The notes under the pieces: generated by a model
Told to the model about the DNA's origin: nothing
Database searches by the model: none
Seen by the model: the letters and a program-made list of their open reading frames with translations, nothing else
Position numbers and translations under genes: made by a program
Part shown: positions 13,723-21,022 of the stretch, piece by piece
Layout: the number at the start of each line of letters is the position of its first letter
Numbering within the stretch: the stretch's first letter is position 1
Origin: JAZNSB01 sp045590955
GTDB lineage: Bacteria; Pseudomonadota; Alphaproteobacteria; RF32; CAG-239
Reading direction: 5' to 3'
DNA length: 22,808 nt
Assembly (NCBI GenBank): GCA_045590955.1
Contig: JAZNSB010000051.1
Location: 1-22,808 of the forward strand

Positions 13723-13751
13723 ATCATATTCTCATTCTACGAAAAAATCAA
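13723..13751 (-). promoter_or_regulatory. Promoter of the tmRNA gene
   Basis: On the minus strand TTGATT (13746-13751) and TATGAT (13723-13728, 5 of 6) are exactly 17 nt apart. Transcription would begin near 13716, which fixes the acceptor-piece 5' end at about 80 nt before its CCA. No other promoter is obvious before sspB. Confidence 0.65.
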
Positions 13752-13862
13752 GATATAAAATGGTATAAGGCCTATTCTTCACAAATTTATTATATTAGCC
13801 ACTTCATATTTTAAAAAAAGTGCATAGATAAACAAAGAGATTAATTTTAAAGGAACAAAGAA

Positions 13863-15074
13863 ATGAAAAAAACTCTTATTTATACTTTATGTATTTTTTG
13901 TTTATTTGGGCACAATGCAAAAGCCCAAGTATCATCAACCATAACCAAGGGATCAACTCAAAGAATTAGCAGCAGTCAACAAAGAAGAAATCATAATTTT
14001 ACAGATTTTGGCCAAGAATATACAGATTTTAAAAACAAACTACAAAAAGAATATAACTTTGATTATTCGGTAGACATTTCTTATATGCCACAAAGAGGAG
14101 CGCCAAATGGCAATAAAACTTCATATCAAACAATAATTTACCCAACTGCAAGTTGGCAAATTTTTAACAACGATTATGGCACAGGTACATTAAATTTTGC
14201 ATATAACATTGTAAGATATGCCGGCATAAACGGCAACAGCCTCGGATCCAACATTGGCATTGCCACCTCTTTAAATGATTATACAAATCCGTCAAATTCT
14301 TTTGATGAATTGTTATATACTCATCAGTTTAAAGGAAACTTAGAATGGTTATCACTTTCTCTGGGACAATTTCCATTATATAACTTTGATGGTTCTCAAT
14401 ACAATTCAAACCAACAAGAAAACTTTATCAACTATGCTCTTTCTCAAAATGCCACATCCACCTATCCTACTGCCGGATTTGGTATATATTCAACCATTTC
14501 ACCAACTCAAGACATCAGTTTTTCTTTCGGTGCGCAAGATGCCACAAACGTAGATGGCATTTCCATTCACCCCAGATTAAACAAACACAAATACACAACT
14601 TTTGCGTCGTTAACATATAATCCCACCATTAATTTAGGGGATTCATATTATTCTTTGCTCGTATATAACCAACCTTCCGTAAAAGAACAACCTCAAAGCA
14701 CAACCGGTTGGTCGCTTAACTGGAGCCAAAACATAGGTGAAAAATGGAATGTTTTTGCCAGAGCAAACGGAGTTAACAAAGACGTTGCATATGCCAGTTT
14801 TTCATACGTCTTAGGCACGGTATATAACAATCCGTTAAACAGAAATCCACTTGATCAAATAGGCTTTGCCACAACTTTAAATAAAATTAACAAATCTGCT
14901 TTGGAAGACAACAATGCCCACGATTATGAAACAGTATTAGAAACATACTGGGCTTGGGGCATATCAAAATGGATGACCATCACTCCGGATGTGCAGTTTT
15001 ACATAAAACCGGCATTAAACACAAAATCAGACACAGCCACCGTGTTTAGCTTAAGAGCCACATTATTCTTATAA
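13863..15074 (+). CDS. Outer-membrane porin, OprB-like (carbohydrate-selective) family
   Basis: A 403-residue secreted protein with a signal peptide (KK, then a hydrophobic core, cleavage after AKA near residue 22). The rest is rich in alternating polar/aromatic strands such as GTLNFAYNIVRYAG and WSLNWSQNIGEKWNVFARANG, and ends SLRATLFL with a terminal aromatic/hydrophobic residue, as in beta-barrels inserted by the BAM complex. The stretch ETVLETYWAWGISKWMTITPDVQFYIKPALN matches the C-terminal pattern of OprB porins, which admit sugars. The substrate is not shown. AAGGA precedes the ATG. It stands alone, divergent from tmRNA, with a strong terminator after its stop. A bound SLH domain, as in cyanobacterial OprB, is absent. 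Confidence 0.7.
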   Translation: MKKTLIYTLCIFCLFGHNAKAQVSSTITKGSTQRISSSQQRRNHNFTDFGQEYTDFKNKLQKEYNFDYSVDISYMPQRGAPNGNKTSYQTIIYPTASWQIFNNDYGTGTLNFAYNIVRYAGINGNSLGSNIGIATSLNDYTNPSNSFDELLYTHQFKGNLEWLSLSLGQFPLYNFDGSQYNSNQQENFINYALSQNATSTYPTAGFGIYSTISPTQDISFSFGAQDATNVDGISIHPRLNKHKYTTFASLTYNPTINLGDSYYSLLVYNQPSVKEQPQSTTGWSLNWSQNIGEKWNVFARANGVNKDVAYASFSYVLGTVYNNPLNRNPLDQIGFATTLNKINKSALEDNNAHDYETVLETYWAWGISKWMTITPDVQFYIKPALNTKSDTATVFSLRATLFL

Positions 15075-15081
15075 TAAAAAA

Positions 15082-15114
15082 AGAGACCAAGGCAAATCTT
15101 GGTCTCTTTTTTTT
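15082..15114. terminator. Bidirectional terminator after the porin gene
   Basis: A 10-bp stem AGAGACCAAG (15082-15091) / CTTGGTCTCT (15098-15107) with a 6-nt loop is followed by seven T and preceded by A residues. It serves the porin gene and the convergent membrane-protein gene. Confidence 0.9.
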
Positions 15115-15129
15115 GTGTTTTTAACGCAC

Positions 15130-15489
15130 TTAATGAGTTTTGCTCATTTTTAGCGAGGCATACAAACCCACCAAAAGAAGCCATACTCCAAGTCCGCTCC
15201 AGAGCGAGCCACCTGTTAACCAGTACATGCACTCAATTACAACGAGCATAATAAAGGCCAACAATATCTTTTTTGTTGTTTTTGACAAAGCTTTAATCTT
15301 TGCCACCAAAACATGTGCATACATAAACATGTAAGCACCTGCCCAACAAACAAAAACCGGCAAAACCACCTGTAACCACAGCGAAATTTTACCACTCTCA
15401 ATATCCTCCCACTGAAAGGATATCACAACCACCAACGCCACAATCAGCACCGCCAGTGCATTTAAAAAATTTTTCATATGTTTTGTCAT
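15130..15489 (-). CDS. Small unknown integral membrane protein
   Basis: A 119-residue protein that I do not recognise. It has about four hydrophobic segments: ALAVLIVALVVVISF, VVLPVFVCWAGAYMFMY, ILLAFIMLVVIECMYWL and LGVWLLLVGLYASL, with basic stretches AKIKALSKTTKK between segments two and three. There is no signal peptide motif or catalytic pattern. Two in-frame starts exist (15489 and 15477) and neither has a clear Shine-Dalgarno sequence. The interior looks richer in GC than its neighbours, which may mean a different origin. It is divergent from the lipoprotein operon. A candidate promoter supports expression, but it is less certain than its neighbours. Confidence 0.6.
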   Translation of the reverse strand: MTKHMKNFLNALAVLIVALVVVISFQWEDIESGKISLWLQVVLPVFVCWAGAYMFMYAHVLVAKIKALSKTTKKILLAFIMLVVIECMYWLTGGSLWSGLGVWLLLVGLYASLKMSKTH

Positions 15490-15511
15490 AAAAATTGTAT
15501 GTTTGGCATTA

Positions 15512-15540
15512 TTAATAGCATATTTTTTTTAATTTTTCAA
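15512..15540 (-). promoter_or_regulatory. Candidate promoter of the small membrane protein gene
   Basis: TTGAAA (15535-15540) and TATTAA (15512-15517) on the minus strand are 17 nt apart, about 25 nt before the start codon. Confidence 0.4.
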
Positions 15541-15557
15541 TCATTAATAAAAAAAAC

Positions 15558-15585
15558 TTTACAAATTAAATGGCTCATTTATAAA
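15558..15585 (+). promoter_or_regulatory. Promoter of the protease / transglutaminase-like / ATP-grasp operon
   Basis: TTTACA (15558-15563, 5 of 6) and TATAAA (15580-15585, 5 of 6) are 16 nt apart. GGAGGT at 15601-15606 follows as the ribosome site of the first gene. Confidence 0.6.
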
Positions 15586-15610
15586 TAATGCATATAAAAT
15601 GGAGGTTAAT

Positions 15611-16114
15611 ATGAAAAAAACGTGGCTTATAACAATTTTTGTATATTTTTTGTGTTCTTGTGCCACACCCAATACATCAGCACCTTCATCTGTAAACCTC
15701 CTATACCCTTTAGGTACAATTGGCCAAGAAGAACCGGTATTTGTTCCGCCTTTTGCCAATGCTTTTGCCTCTAGGATAGACACCGGAGCAGCAATATCTT
15801 CAATTGATGCCAAAAACATTCAAGTTTTTGAAAGAGACGGTAAAAAATGGGTATCTTTTGACATAAAACAAAGAAATACAGATATTGCTCATCATTTTGA
15901 AACACCGCTTGTCCGTAAATCTTCTGTCAAAAGGATTAAAGAAGATGAAGACAGATATATTATAAATCTACCCATTAAAATGGGCGAACTTAACATTGAT
16001 GCTCAATTTTCTTTGGCAGACAGAGAAAAGTTTGACTATCAGGTTCTTATTGGCAGAAATATTTTGATTGGCAATGCCATCATTAACCCTGCCCTCAGCA
16101 ATACATTAAAATAG
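15611..16114 (+). CDS. Lipoprotein with a retropepsin-like aspartic protease (RimB/DUF785-type) domain
   Basis: First gene of a three-gene cassette. The 167-residue product starts MKKTWLITIFVYFLCSC: a lipoprotein signal with lipobox L-C-S-C, so Cys17 would be lipidated; the next residue is Ala, not Asp, suggesting outer-membrane sorting. The mature part carries SRIDTGAAISSIDA, the DTGA active-site motif of single-domain retropepsin-like proteases of the RimB/'ATP-dependent zinc protease' family, and VLIGRNIL near the end, the family's second conserved strand. Such proteins act as dimers. I start at ATG 15611, because GGAGGT lies just upstream. The in-frame ATG at 15599 overlaps that site and would spoil the lipoprotein signal. 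It is 9 nt from the next gene. Confidence 0.82.
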   Translation: MKKTWLITIFVYFLCSCATPNTSAPSSVNLLYPLGTIGQEEPVFVPPFANAFASRIDTGAAISSIDAKNIQVFERDGKKWVSFDIKQRNTDIAHHFETPLVRKSSVKRIKEDEDRYIINLPIKMGELNIDAQFSLADREKFDYQVLIGRNILIGNAIINPALSNTLK

Positions 16115-16123
16115 AGACATAAC

Positions 16124-17662
16124 ATGATAAAAAAGATATTTACCGTAAGAAAAGTGCTGACATATTTACTTATATTAGCATCTGTTTTTACAGCATGGAG
16201 CATATATTATAAAATAAACTTTTGGGGTTTTAGCTTTAAGCCTAATCAAAAAACCGCAATTTGGACACTTGAAACACAAATATCTTTTATGCCAACAGGA
16301 GAAAACATTAAAGTTTCTCTGGCCATTCCTCCCAAAAGCACCGGATACAAAATTCTTGAAGACAGCCTTATTACAAAAGGATACAAATTAAAAGTTGATG
16401 AAAATAATAAAAGAGTGATTTTCACTTCAACCCCAAAGGAAGGGCCACAAACCATATATTATAGAACTCTTCTTTTTGATAACATAGACTTAAAAGGCAA
16501 AATCAAAAGCAACCCACCGGCTCTCAACACAGCAGATATTCAACCTGATTACCAAAAAAAAGCAATAATAGAAACACTTATAGAAAAAGCAGGCAAATTT
16601 AAAGGAAACAAAGCACAACAACTCATTTTACTTTTTAACCAAGACCCCGCAGATGAAACGGTTATCAGCCTGCTTCCAAACAGAACCAATCACAGAGAGG
16701 TGGTGGAAAACATAGCCATGTTACTAAAATATCAACAAATTCCGGCAGAAATTATTCAAGGTATTAAACTGGAAGAGAGCAAAATATCTATAAAACCGGA
16801 TTTGATGTTGCAAGCTTACATAAACGGCCGTTGGATGATTTTTAACACCACAACCGGAGAAATTGGCATTCCAAAAGATTTTGTAATTTTACAATCAGGC
16901 GGTTCTTCCTTGTTTGACGTAATTGGTGGAGAAAATTCATCTATTAAGTTTTCTGTAATAAAATCTGTTATTTCTTCTTTCAATCTCGCCGACAAAAGAG
17001 CCTCTCTCACAAAGAAAAAAAGCTTTTTTGATTATTCAATATACTCTTTGCCACTTGTTGAGCAAAACACTTTAAAATGGCTTTCTATATTTCCGCTTGC
17101 CATATTAATTGTTGTTATCATCCGAAACGTTATCGGATGGCAAACCATGGGCACCTTTACACCAATGCTTTTAGCCATGTCATTAGTCAAAACAGGGCTT
17201 GTTTTTGGTCTTGTTTGCTTTTTTATCATCATCAGTACCGGTCTGCTTTTGCGTACATTGCTGTCAAAACTCAACCTACTTATGGTCCCAAGAATATCTG
17301 CAGTTGTTGTATTTGTAATCATCATTATGCAAATTCTTACCATTATCGGTCATCATTTTGACATTACCTTAGCACAAAATGCCATATTCTTCCCAATTAT
17401 CATCATGTCATGGATTATAGAAAGAGCCTGCATCATATGGGAAGAAGACGGCCCCTTAAACTCTTGCAAGGAAATTTTTTACAGCTTAATGGTTGCTATT
17501 ATTACCTATTTTGTTATTAATTCAGAAACCATAAGACACATAATGTTTGCATTTAATGAAATAAACTTAATTATTTTGCTTGTCATCATGTTACTTGGCA
17601 CATACACCGGATACAGACTAATAGAGTTAAAGCGTTTTTACCCACTAGTTAGGAAAAAATAA
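16124..17662 (+). CDS. Inactive transglutaminase domain fused to seven transmembrane helices
   Basis: The 512-residue protein has an N-terminal TM anchor (about 12-30), a soluble region of about 280 residues, and a polytopic C-terminus (about 310-505) rich in hydrophobic segments. The fold signature is VVENIAMLLKYQQIPAEIIQG followed by LMLQAYINGRWMIFNTTTGEI (about 190-245), which aligns with transglutaminase 'C..fa.ll...GIPaR...' and 'H.W.ev...W...DpT', but the catalytic Cys, His and Asp are missing (N replaces the Asp). This fits the family named inactive transglutaminase fused to 7TM helices, whose C-terminal part has RNVIGWQTMGTFTPMLLAMSL. The soluble domain probably faces the periplasm. 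Its TAA overlaps the ATG of the ligase gene (TAATG). No enzymatic activity is expected; a peptide-binding or scaffold role is inference. Confidence 0.85.
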   Translation: MIKKIFTVRKVLTYLLILASVFTAWSIYYKINFWGFSFKPNQKTAIWTLETQISFMPTGENIKVSLAIPPKSTGYKILEDSLITKGYKLKVDENNKRVIFTSTPKEGPQTIYYRTLLFDNIDLKGKIKSNPPALNTADIQPDYQKKAIIETLIEKAGKFKGNKAQQLILLFNQDPADETVISLLPNRTNHREVVENIAMLLKYQQIPAEIIQGIKLEESKISIKPDLMLQAYINGRWMIFNTTTGEIGIPKDFVILQSGGSSLFDVIGGENSSIKFSVIKSVISSFNLADKRASLTKKKSFFDYSIYSLPLVEQNTLKWLSIFPLAILIVVIIRNVIGWQTMGTFTPMLLAMSLVKTGLVFGLVCFFIIISTGLLLRTLLSKLNLLMVPRISAVVVFVIIIMQILTIIGHHFDITLAQNAIFFPIIIMSWIIERACIIWEEDGPLNSCKEIFYSLMVAIITYFVINSETIRHIMFAFNEINLIILLVIMLLGTYTGYRLIELKRFYPLVRKK

Positions 17663-18606
17663 TGTTTGGTTTAAAATTTTGCAAACCGTCAGAATTAAAA
17701 AATCTCGGCATCATGGGAATGAACGCCAGAAATCATAATGTTATCTTTCCAAACAATCCTCGCTGTTTATATCCATTGGTAGACAACAAAGTTCTTACCA
17801 AACAACTTGCAGAAAAATTCAACATAAACACCCCCAGACTTTTGGGTTTAATAGAATACCAATATCAAGTAAAAAAGTTTCATCATCTGATTAAAAACCG
17901 CAAAGAGTTTGTAATAAAACCGGCCCACGGTTCCGGAGGCAAAGGTGTCTTGGTAATAACAGATTATACTGATGAAAAATTCATCACAATTTCAGGCAGA
18001 CAGCTAACTTACACCGAAGTTTATCAACACATTTCCAACATTTTAAGCGGATTATATTCGCTTGGAGGCAAGTATGATGTAGCCATTTTAGAAGAAGTTG
18101 TCCACTTTACCAAATCTTTCAAAGATTTTAGCTACCAAGGTGTGCCAGATGTGAGAATAATTGTATATAAAGGATATCCGGCAATGGCAATGACAAGACT
18201 TTCAACCAAAGCATCAGGTGGTAGAGCCAATCTGCATCAGGGTGCTGTTGGCGTCGGACTTGATATCTGCACCGGCAAAACACTCCGAGCCGTTGTCAGA
18301 AACAAACCCATAGAAACACATCCTGACACAGGCATAAACCTTTCATATCTAAACGTTCCAAAATGGAAAGAACATCTCAAAATAGCCGCCCAAGCATATG
18401 AAATGACCTCTTTAGGCTATCTTGGTGCAGATATTGTATTAGATGAACAAAAAGGACCAATGTTATTGGAATTAAATGCCCGTCCCGGCCTGGCCATACA
18501 AATTGCCAACGGTTGCGGACTGCTTGAAAAAATCAAAAAAATAGACACCTACCCGCAAAATTTGAGCGCAATAGAAAGAGTTGAATATATTTTAAATAAC
18601 CACTAA
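17662..18606 (+). CDS. ATP-grasp ligase, RimK-related (alpha-L-glutamate-ligase-like)
   Basis: A 314-residue cytoplasmic ATP-grasp protein with no membrane segment. It starts MFGLKFCKPSELKNLGIMGMNARN, typical of the alpha-L-glutamate-ligase-like group. ATP-grasp elements are complete: FVIKPAHGSGGKGVLVI (about 83-98, phosphate loop and Lys), DVRIIVYKG, the RANLHQGAVGVGLDI block, and the metal-binding LLELNARPGLAIQIANG (about 268-284). The family joins an amino acid to a carboxylate of a peptide or other acceptor with ATP. The acceptor is unknown here. Being coupled by a 1-base overlap to the inactive transglutaminase protein, and with a retropepsin-like lipoprotein ahead, it is part of the amidoligase cassette known from comparative genomics. 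A terminator follows within ten bases. Confidence 0.9.
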   Translation: MFGLKFCKPSELKNLGIMGMNARNHNVIFPNNPRCLYPLVDNKVLTKQLAEKFNINTPRLLGLIEYQYQVKKFHHLIKNRKEFVIKPAHGSGGKGVLVITDYTDEKFITISGRQLTYTEVYQHISNILSGLYSLGGKYDVAILEEVVHFTKSFKDFSYQGVPDVRIIVYKGYPAMAMTRLSTKASGGRANLHQGAVGVGLDICTGKTLRAVVRNKPIETHPDTGINLSYLNVPKWKEHLKIAAQAYEMTSLGYLGADIVLDEQKGPMLLELNARPGLAIQIANGCGLLEKIKKIDTYPQNLSAIERVEYILNNH

Positions 18607-18611
18607 AACAA

Positions 18612-18639
18612 AAACACCGCCAGCTTTCTGACGGTGTTT
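18612..18639. terminator. Bidirectional terminator after the ATP-grasp gene and the tRNA-Ser
   Basis: AAACACCG (18612-18619) pairs with CGGTGTTT (18632-18639); a C/A mismatch follows, then CAG/CTG adds three pairs inside, leaving loop CTTT. The A-rich left flank supplies a U-run on the minus strand, just past the tRNA-Ser 3' end. Confidence 0.8.
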
Positions 18640-18644
18640 CTAAT

Positions 18645-18732
18645 TGGCGGAGAGTATAGGATTCGAACCTATGCAACGATTTCTCGTTGACGGTTTAGCA
18701 AACCGCTCCATTAACCACTCTGGCAACTCTCC
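18645..18732 (-). tRNA. tRNA-Ser, anticodon GCU
   Basis: On the minus strand the acceptor strands GGAGAGT and ACTCTCC pair, followed by discriminator G and an encoded CCA. The anticodon stem GCGGT/ACCGT carries loop TTGCTAA with anticodon GCT, which reads AGC and AGU. A long variable arm CAACGAGAAATCGTTG, the serine mark, and T loop TTCGAAT are present. Length is 88 nt with CCA. Confidence 0.95.
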
Positions 18733-18751
18733 ATATGTGTTAATTGCATTC

Positions 18752-18780
18752 CTTTTACCTTATGTTTCTTATCTCGTCAA
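18752..18780 (-). promoter_or_regulatory. Promoter of tRNA-Ser
   Basis: TTGACG (18775-18780, 5 of 6) and TAAAAG (18752-18757, 4 of 6) on the minus strand are 17 nt apart, starting transcription near 18745. The tRNA therefore need not rely on read-through from the upstream ZIP gene. Confidence 0.5.
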
Positions 18781-18802
18781 TAGTTTTTTCTTATTTTTTT
18801 AC

Positions 18803-19570
18803 TTATTTCATAATTATTGAAATAAACATCATTATTAAAAAACCGAAAGACAACGGAAAAGTTGATTTACTTTTATTAGAATCATAGGTTTCAGGCAATA
18901 CTTCATTTAATACCACAAACAACATTATTCCACCGGCAAATGCCATTGCAAACGGCAACATTACCTGACTTTGATTAACAGTTAGAAAACCCAACAAAGC
19001 ACCAACCGGTTGCAAAAAACCGGTAAATATGGCATATTTCACAGCTTTTGGCTTTGAAAACCCTATAGCCATCAATGAAAGAGCCACAATCAAACCTTCG
19101 GGCACATTTTGCAACCCCATACCAATTAACAAAGAAAGAGGATTATACAATTCAGATGCAGCATATGCAGTTCCCATAGCCAAACCTTCGGGCATTTTGT
19201 GTATAGCAATTGCAATAACAAACAACCAAGATGTCTTCCAAGAGACCGCTGTACCTTCTTTACCATATATTTCATGTTCATGAGGCAATATATGGTGTAA
19301 AATCTGCACCAACAGCATTCCGCATACAACAGCGGCAACCAACAATAAAGAAGCAAACAACTTGTTCGGTAAAAAGTGCAAAACATTATCCATTGCCGGC
19401 ACAATCAGAGTAAAAAATGCAGATGCAAGCATTATTCCGGCCGCAACATTGAGCAAAAAATTGATATTTTGTTTTGAAAAAGAACTTTTCAAAAACACCA
19501 GAAATCCGCCCAATCCGGCACACAGACTTACCACCGTAACATCAAATAGACATTGTAATAAAGCGTTCAT
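18803..19570 (-). CDS. ZIP-family metal ion transporter
   Basis: A 255-residue integral membrane protein of the ZIP family, which moves divalent metals such as Zn2+, Fe2+ or Mn2+ into the cytoplasm. About eight hydrophobic segments are visible. The metal-site motifs are the IAIHKMPEGLAMG helix (TM4 'H..PEG') and MGLQNVPEGLIVALS (TM5 'Q/HN.PEG'), with a His-rich loop LHHILPHEHEIYG between TM3 and TM4. In TM5 the first position is Gln rather than His. Its ATG overlaps the gatB TAA (TAATG), so it is translated with the gat operon although the functions are unrelated. The product is likely ZupT-like; the ion preference is not visible. Confidence 0.88.
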   Translation of the reverse strand: MNALLQCLFDVTVVSLCAGLGGFLVFLKSSFSKQNINFLLNVAAGIMLASAFFTLIVPAMDNVLHFLPNKLFASLLLVAAVVCGMLLVQILHHILPHEHEIYGKEGTAVSWKTSWLFVIAIAIHKMPEGLAMGTAYAASELYNPLSLLIGMGLQNVPEGLIVALSLMAIGFSKPKAVKYAIFTGFLQPVGALLGFLTVNQSQVMLPFAMAFAGGIMLFVVLNEVLPETYDSNKSKSTFPLSFGFLIMMFISIIMK

Positions 19571-21018
19571 TATCCCAATTTCTTTTTAATCAATTCATTT
19601 ACCACTTGCGGATTTGCTTTTCCCTGAGTTGCTTTAAGCACCTGCCCCACAAACCAACCAAAAAGCCCGATTTTGCCGTTTTGATAAGCTTGTACATTTG
19701 CCTGAGAATTTGTAATAATCTCATCCACAATTTTTTCAATCTCTGCAGAATCCGTAACTTGTTTCAAGCCCTTTTCTTCCACAATTTTTTCCGGATTATC
19801 ACCTGTTTCTGCCATTATTTCAAACACATCTTTTGCTGTTTTACCATTTATTACATTATCAGAAACAAGTTTAACCAATTTTCCCAAATTTTGTGCGGAA
19901 ACAGGAGAATTTGCAATATCCAATCCTTTTTTATTAAGCATTGCAAAAAAATCACCCATCATCCAATTAGCTACTTTTTTAGCATCAACACCTTGATGTG
20001 CTACTTCAAAAAACTCCGCCACCTCTTTGTTTTCACAAAGAACTTCTGCATCATACTTTGTAAGTCCAAGCTCTTGAACATAACGTTTTTTCTTTGCATC
20101 TGGTAATTCTGGCAACTCAGCTTTAATTCCATCAACAAATTCTTGAGTAAGTTTCAAAGGCAACAAATCCGGCTCTGGAAAATAACGATATTCATGAGCA
20201 AACTCTTTTCTACGCATAACTTTTGTTAAACCGGTAACTTGGTCAAAATGACATGTGCATTGTTCAAAAGTCTGTCCGTTTTCATAAAGTTCCATCTGTC
20301 TTTTAGCTTCTGCCTCAATTGCTTGCATCACAAACTTAACAGAGTTCACATTTTTTACTTCCGCTCTGGGTCTAAGTTCTGTTGAACCCACCGGTCTTAT
20401 AGAAATACTGGCATCACAACGCATTGAACCTTCATCCATATTTCCGTCGCAAGTTCCCAAATATCTTACCAAAGAACGTAGTTTGCGCAAGAAAGCCCCC
20501 GCTTCTTCCGGATCTCTAAAATCCGGCTTGGTAACAATTTCCATTAATCCCACACCACATCTGTTCAAATCAATAAAACTTTTTGTTGGGGACATATCGT
20601 GGATAGATTTTGCGGCATCTTGTTCAATATGCAAACGCTCAATACCGATTGTTTTGGTTGAACCATCTTGCAATTCCACTTCTACAGCGCCTTCACTTAC
20701 CAACGGAAACTTATCTTGAGTAATCTGATAGCCTTGTGGCAAATCAGCATAAAAATAGTTTTTTCTGGCAAAAGCAGAATATAAATTTATTTTTGCATTA
20801 ATTCCCAAGCCGGTTTTAATTGCCTGTCTTACACACTCTTTATTCAGTGTTGGCAACATACCCGGCATTGCGGCGTCAACAAAAGATACACTTTCATTAA
20901 CTTCTTTACCAAATTGTGTAGAAGCTCCGGAAAAGATTTTTGAATTTGAAATAATCTGGCAATGTATTTCTAAACCGCATATTATTTCCCATTTTGCTGT
21001 TTTTCCTTCTAAAATCAT
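19570..21018 (-). CDS. gatB: Aspartyl/glutamyl-tRNA(Asn/Gln) amidotransferase subunit B
   Basis: Subunit of GatCAB, which converts Glu-tRNA(Gln) and/or Asp-tRNA(Asn) to the amidated tRNA. The 482-residue protein has the GatB kinase-like core (WEIICGLEIHCQIISNSKIFSGAS at the start, DLNRCGVGLMEIVTKPDF, CDASISIRPVGSTELRPRAEVKNVNS, HEYRYFPEPDLLPL) and a C-terminal YqeY-like tail that binds tRNA (ending NPQVVNELIKKKLG). I start at 21018, with AGAGGA 7 nt upstream, formed by the last codons of gatA. The longer frame to 21066 adds only an unrelated hydrophobic run that overlaps gatA. It is separated from gatA by four bases. Confidence 0.95.
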   Translation of the reverse strand: MILEGKTAKWEIICGLEIHCQIISNSKIFSGASTQFGKEVNESVSFVDAAMPGMLPTLNKECVRQAIKTGLGINAKINLYSAFARKNYFYADLPQGYQITQDKFPLVSEGAVEVELQDGSTKTIGIERLHIEQDAAKSIHDMSPTKSFIDLNRCGVGLMEIVTKPDFRDPEEAGAFLRKLRSLVRYLGTCDGNMDEGSMRCDASISIRPVGSTELRPRAEVKNVNSVKFVMQAIEAEAKRQMELYENGQTFEQCTCHFDQVTGLTKVMRRKEFAHEYRYFPEPDLLPLKLTQEFVDGIKAELPELPDAKKKRYVQELGLTKYDAEVLCENKEVAEFFEVAHQGVDAKKVANWMMGDFFAMLNKKGLDIANSPVSAQNLGKLVKLVSDNVINGKTAKDVFEIMAETGDNPEKIVEEKGLKQVTDSAEIEKIVDEIITNSQANVQAYQNGKIGLFGWFVGQVLKATQGKANPQVVNELIKKKLG

Positions 21019-21022
21019 CTTT

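Noticed and set aside
13572..13814. 80-residue plus-strand reading frame between sspB and the porin gene
   Set aside because: It runs antisense through the tmRNA acceptor piece and promoter, lacks a ribosome site and resembles no protein.
15599..15610. Upstream ATG of the aspartic-protease lipoprotein
   Set aside because: The codons after it form the GGAGGT ribosome site of the ATG at 15611, which yields a proper lipoprotein signal.
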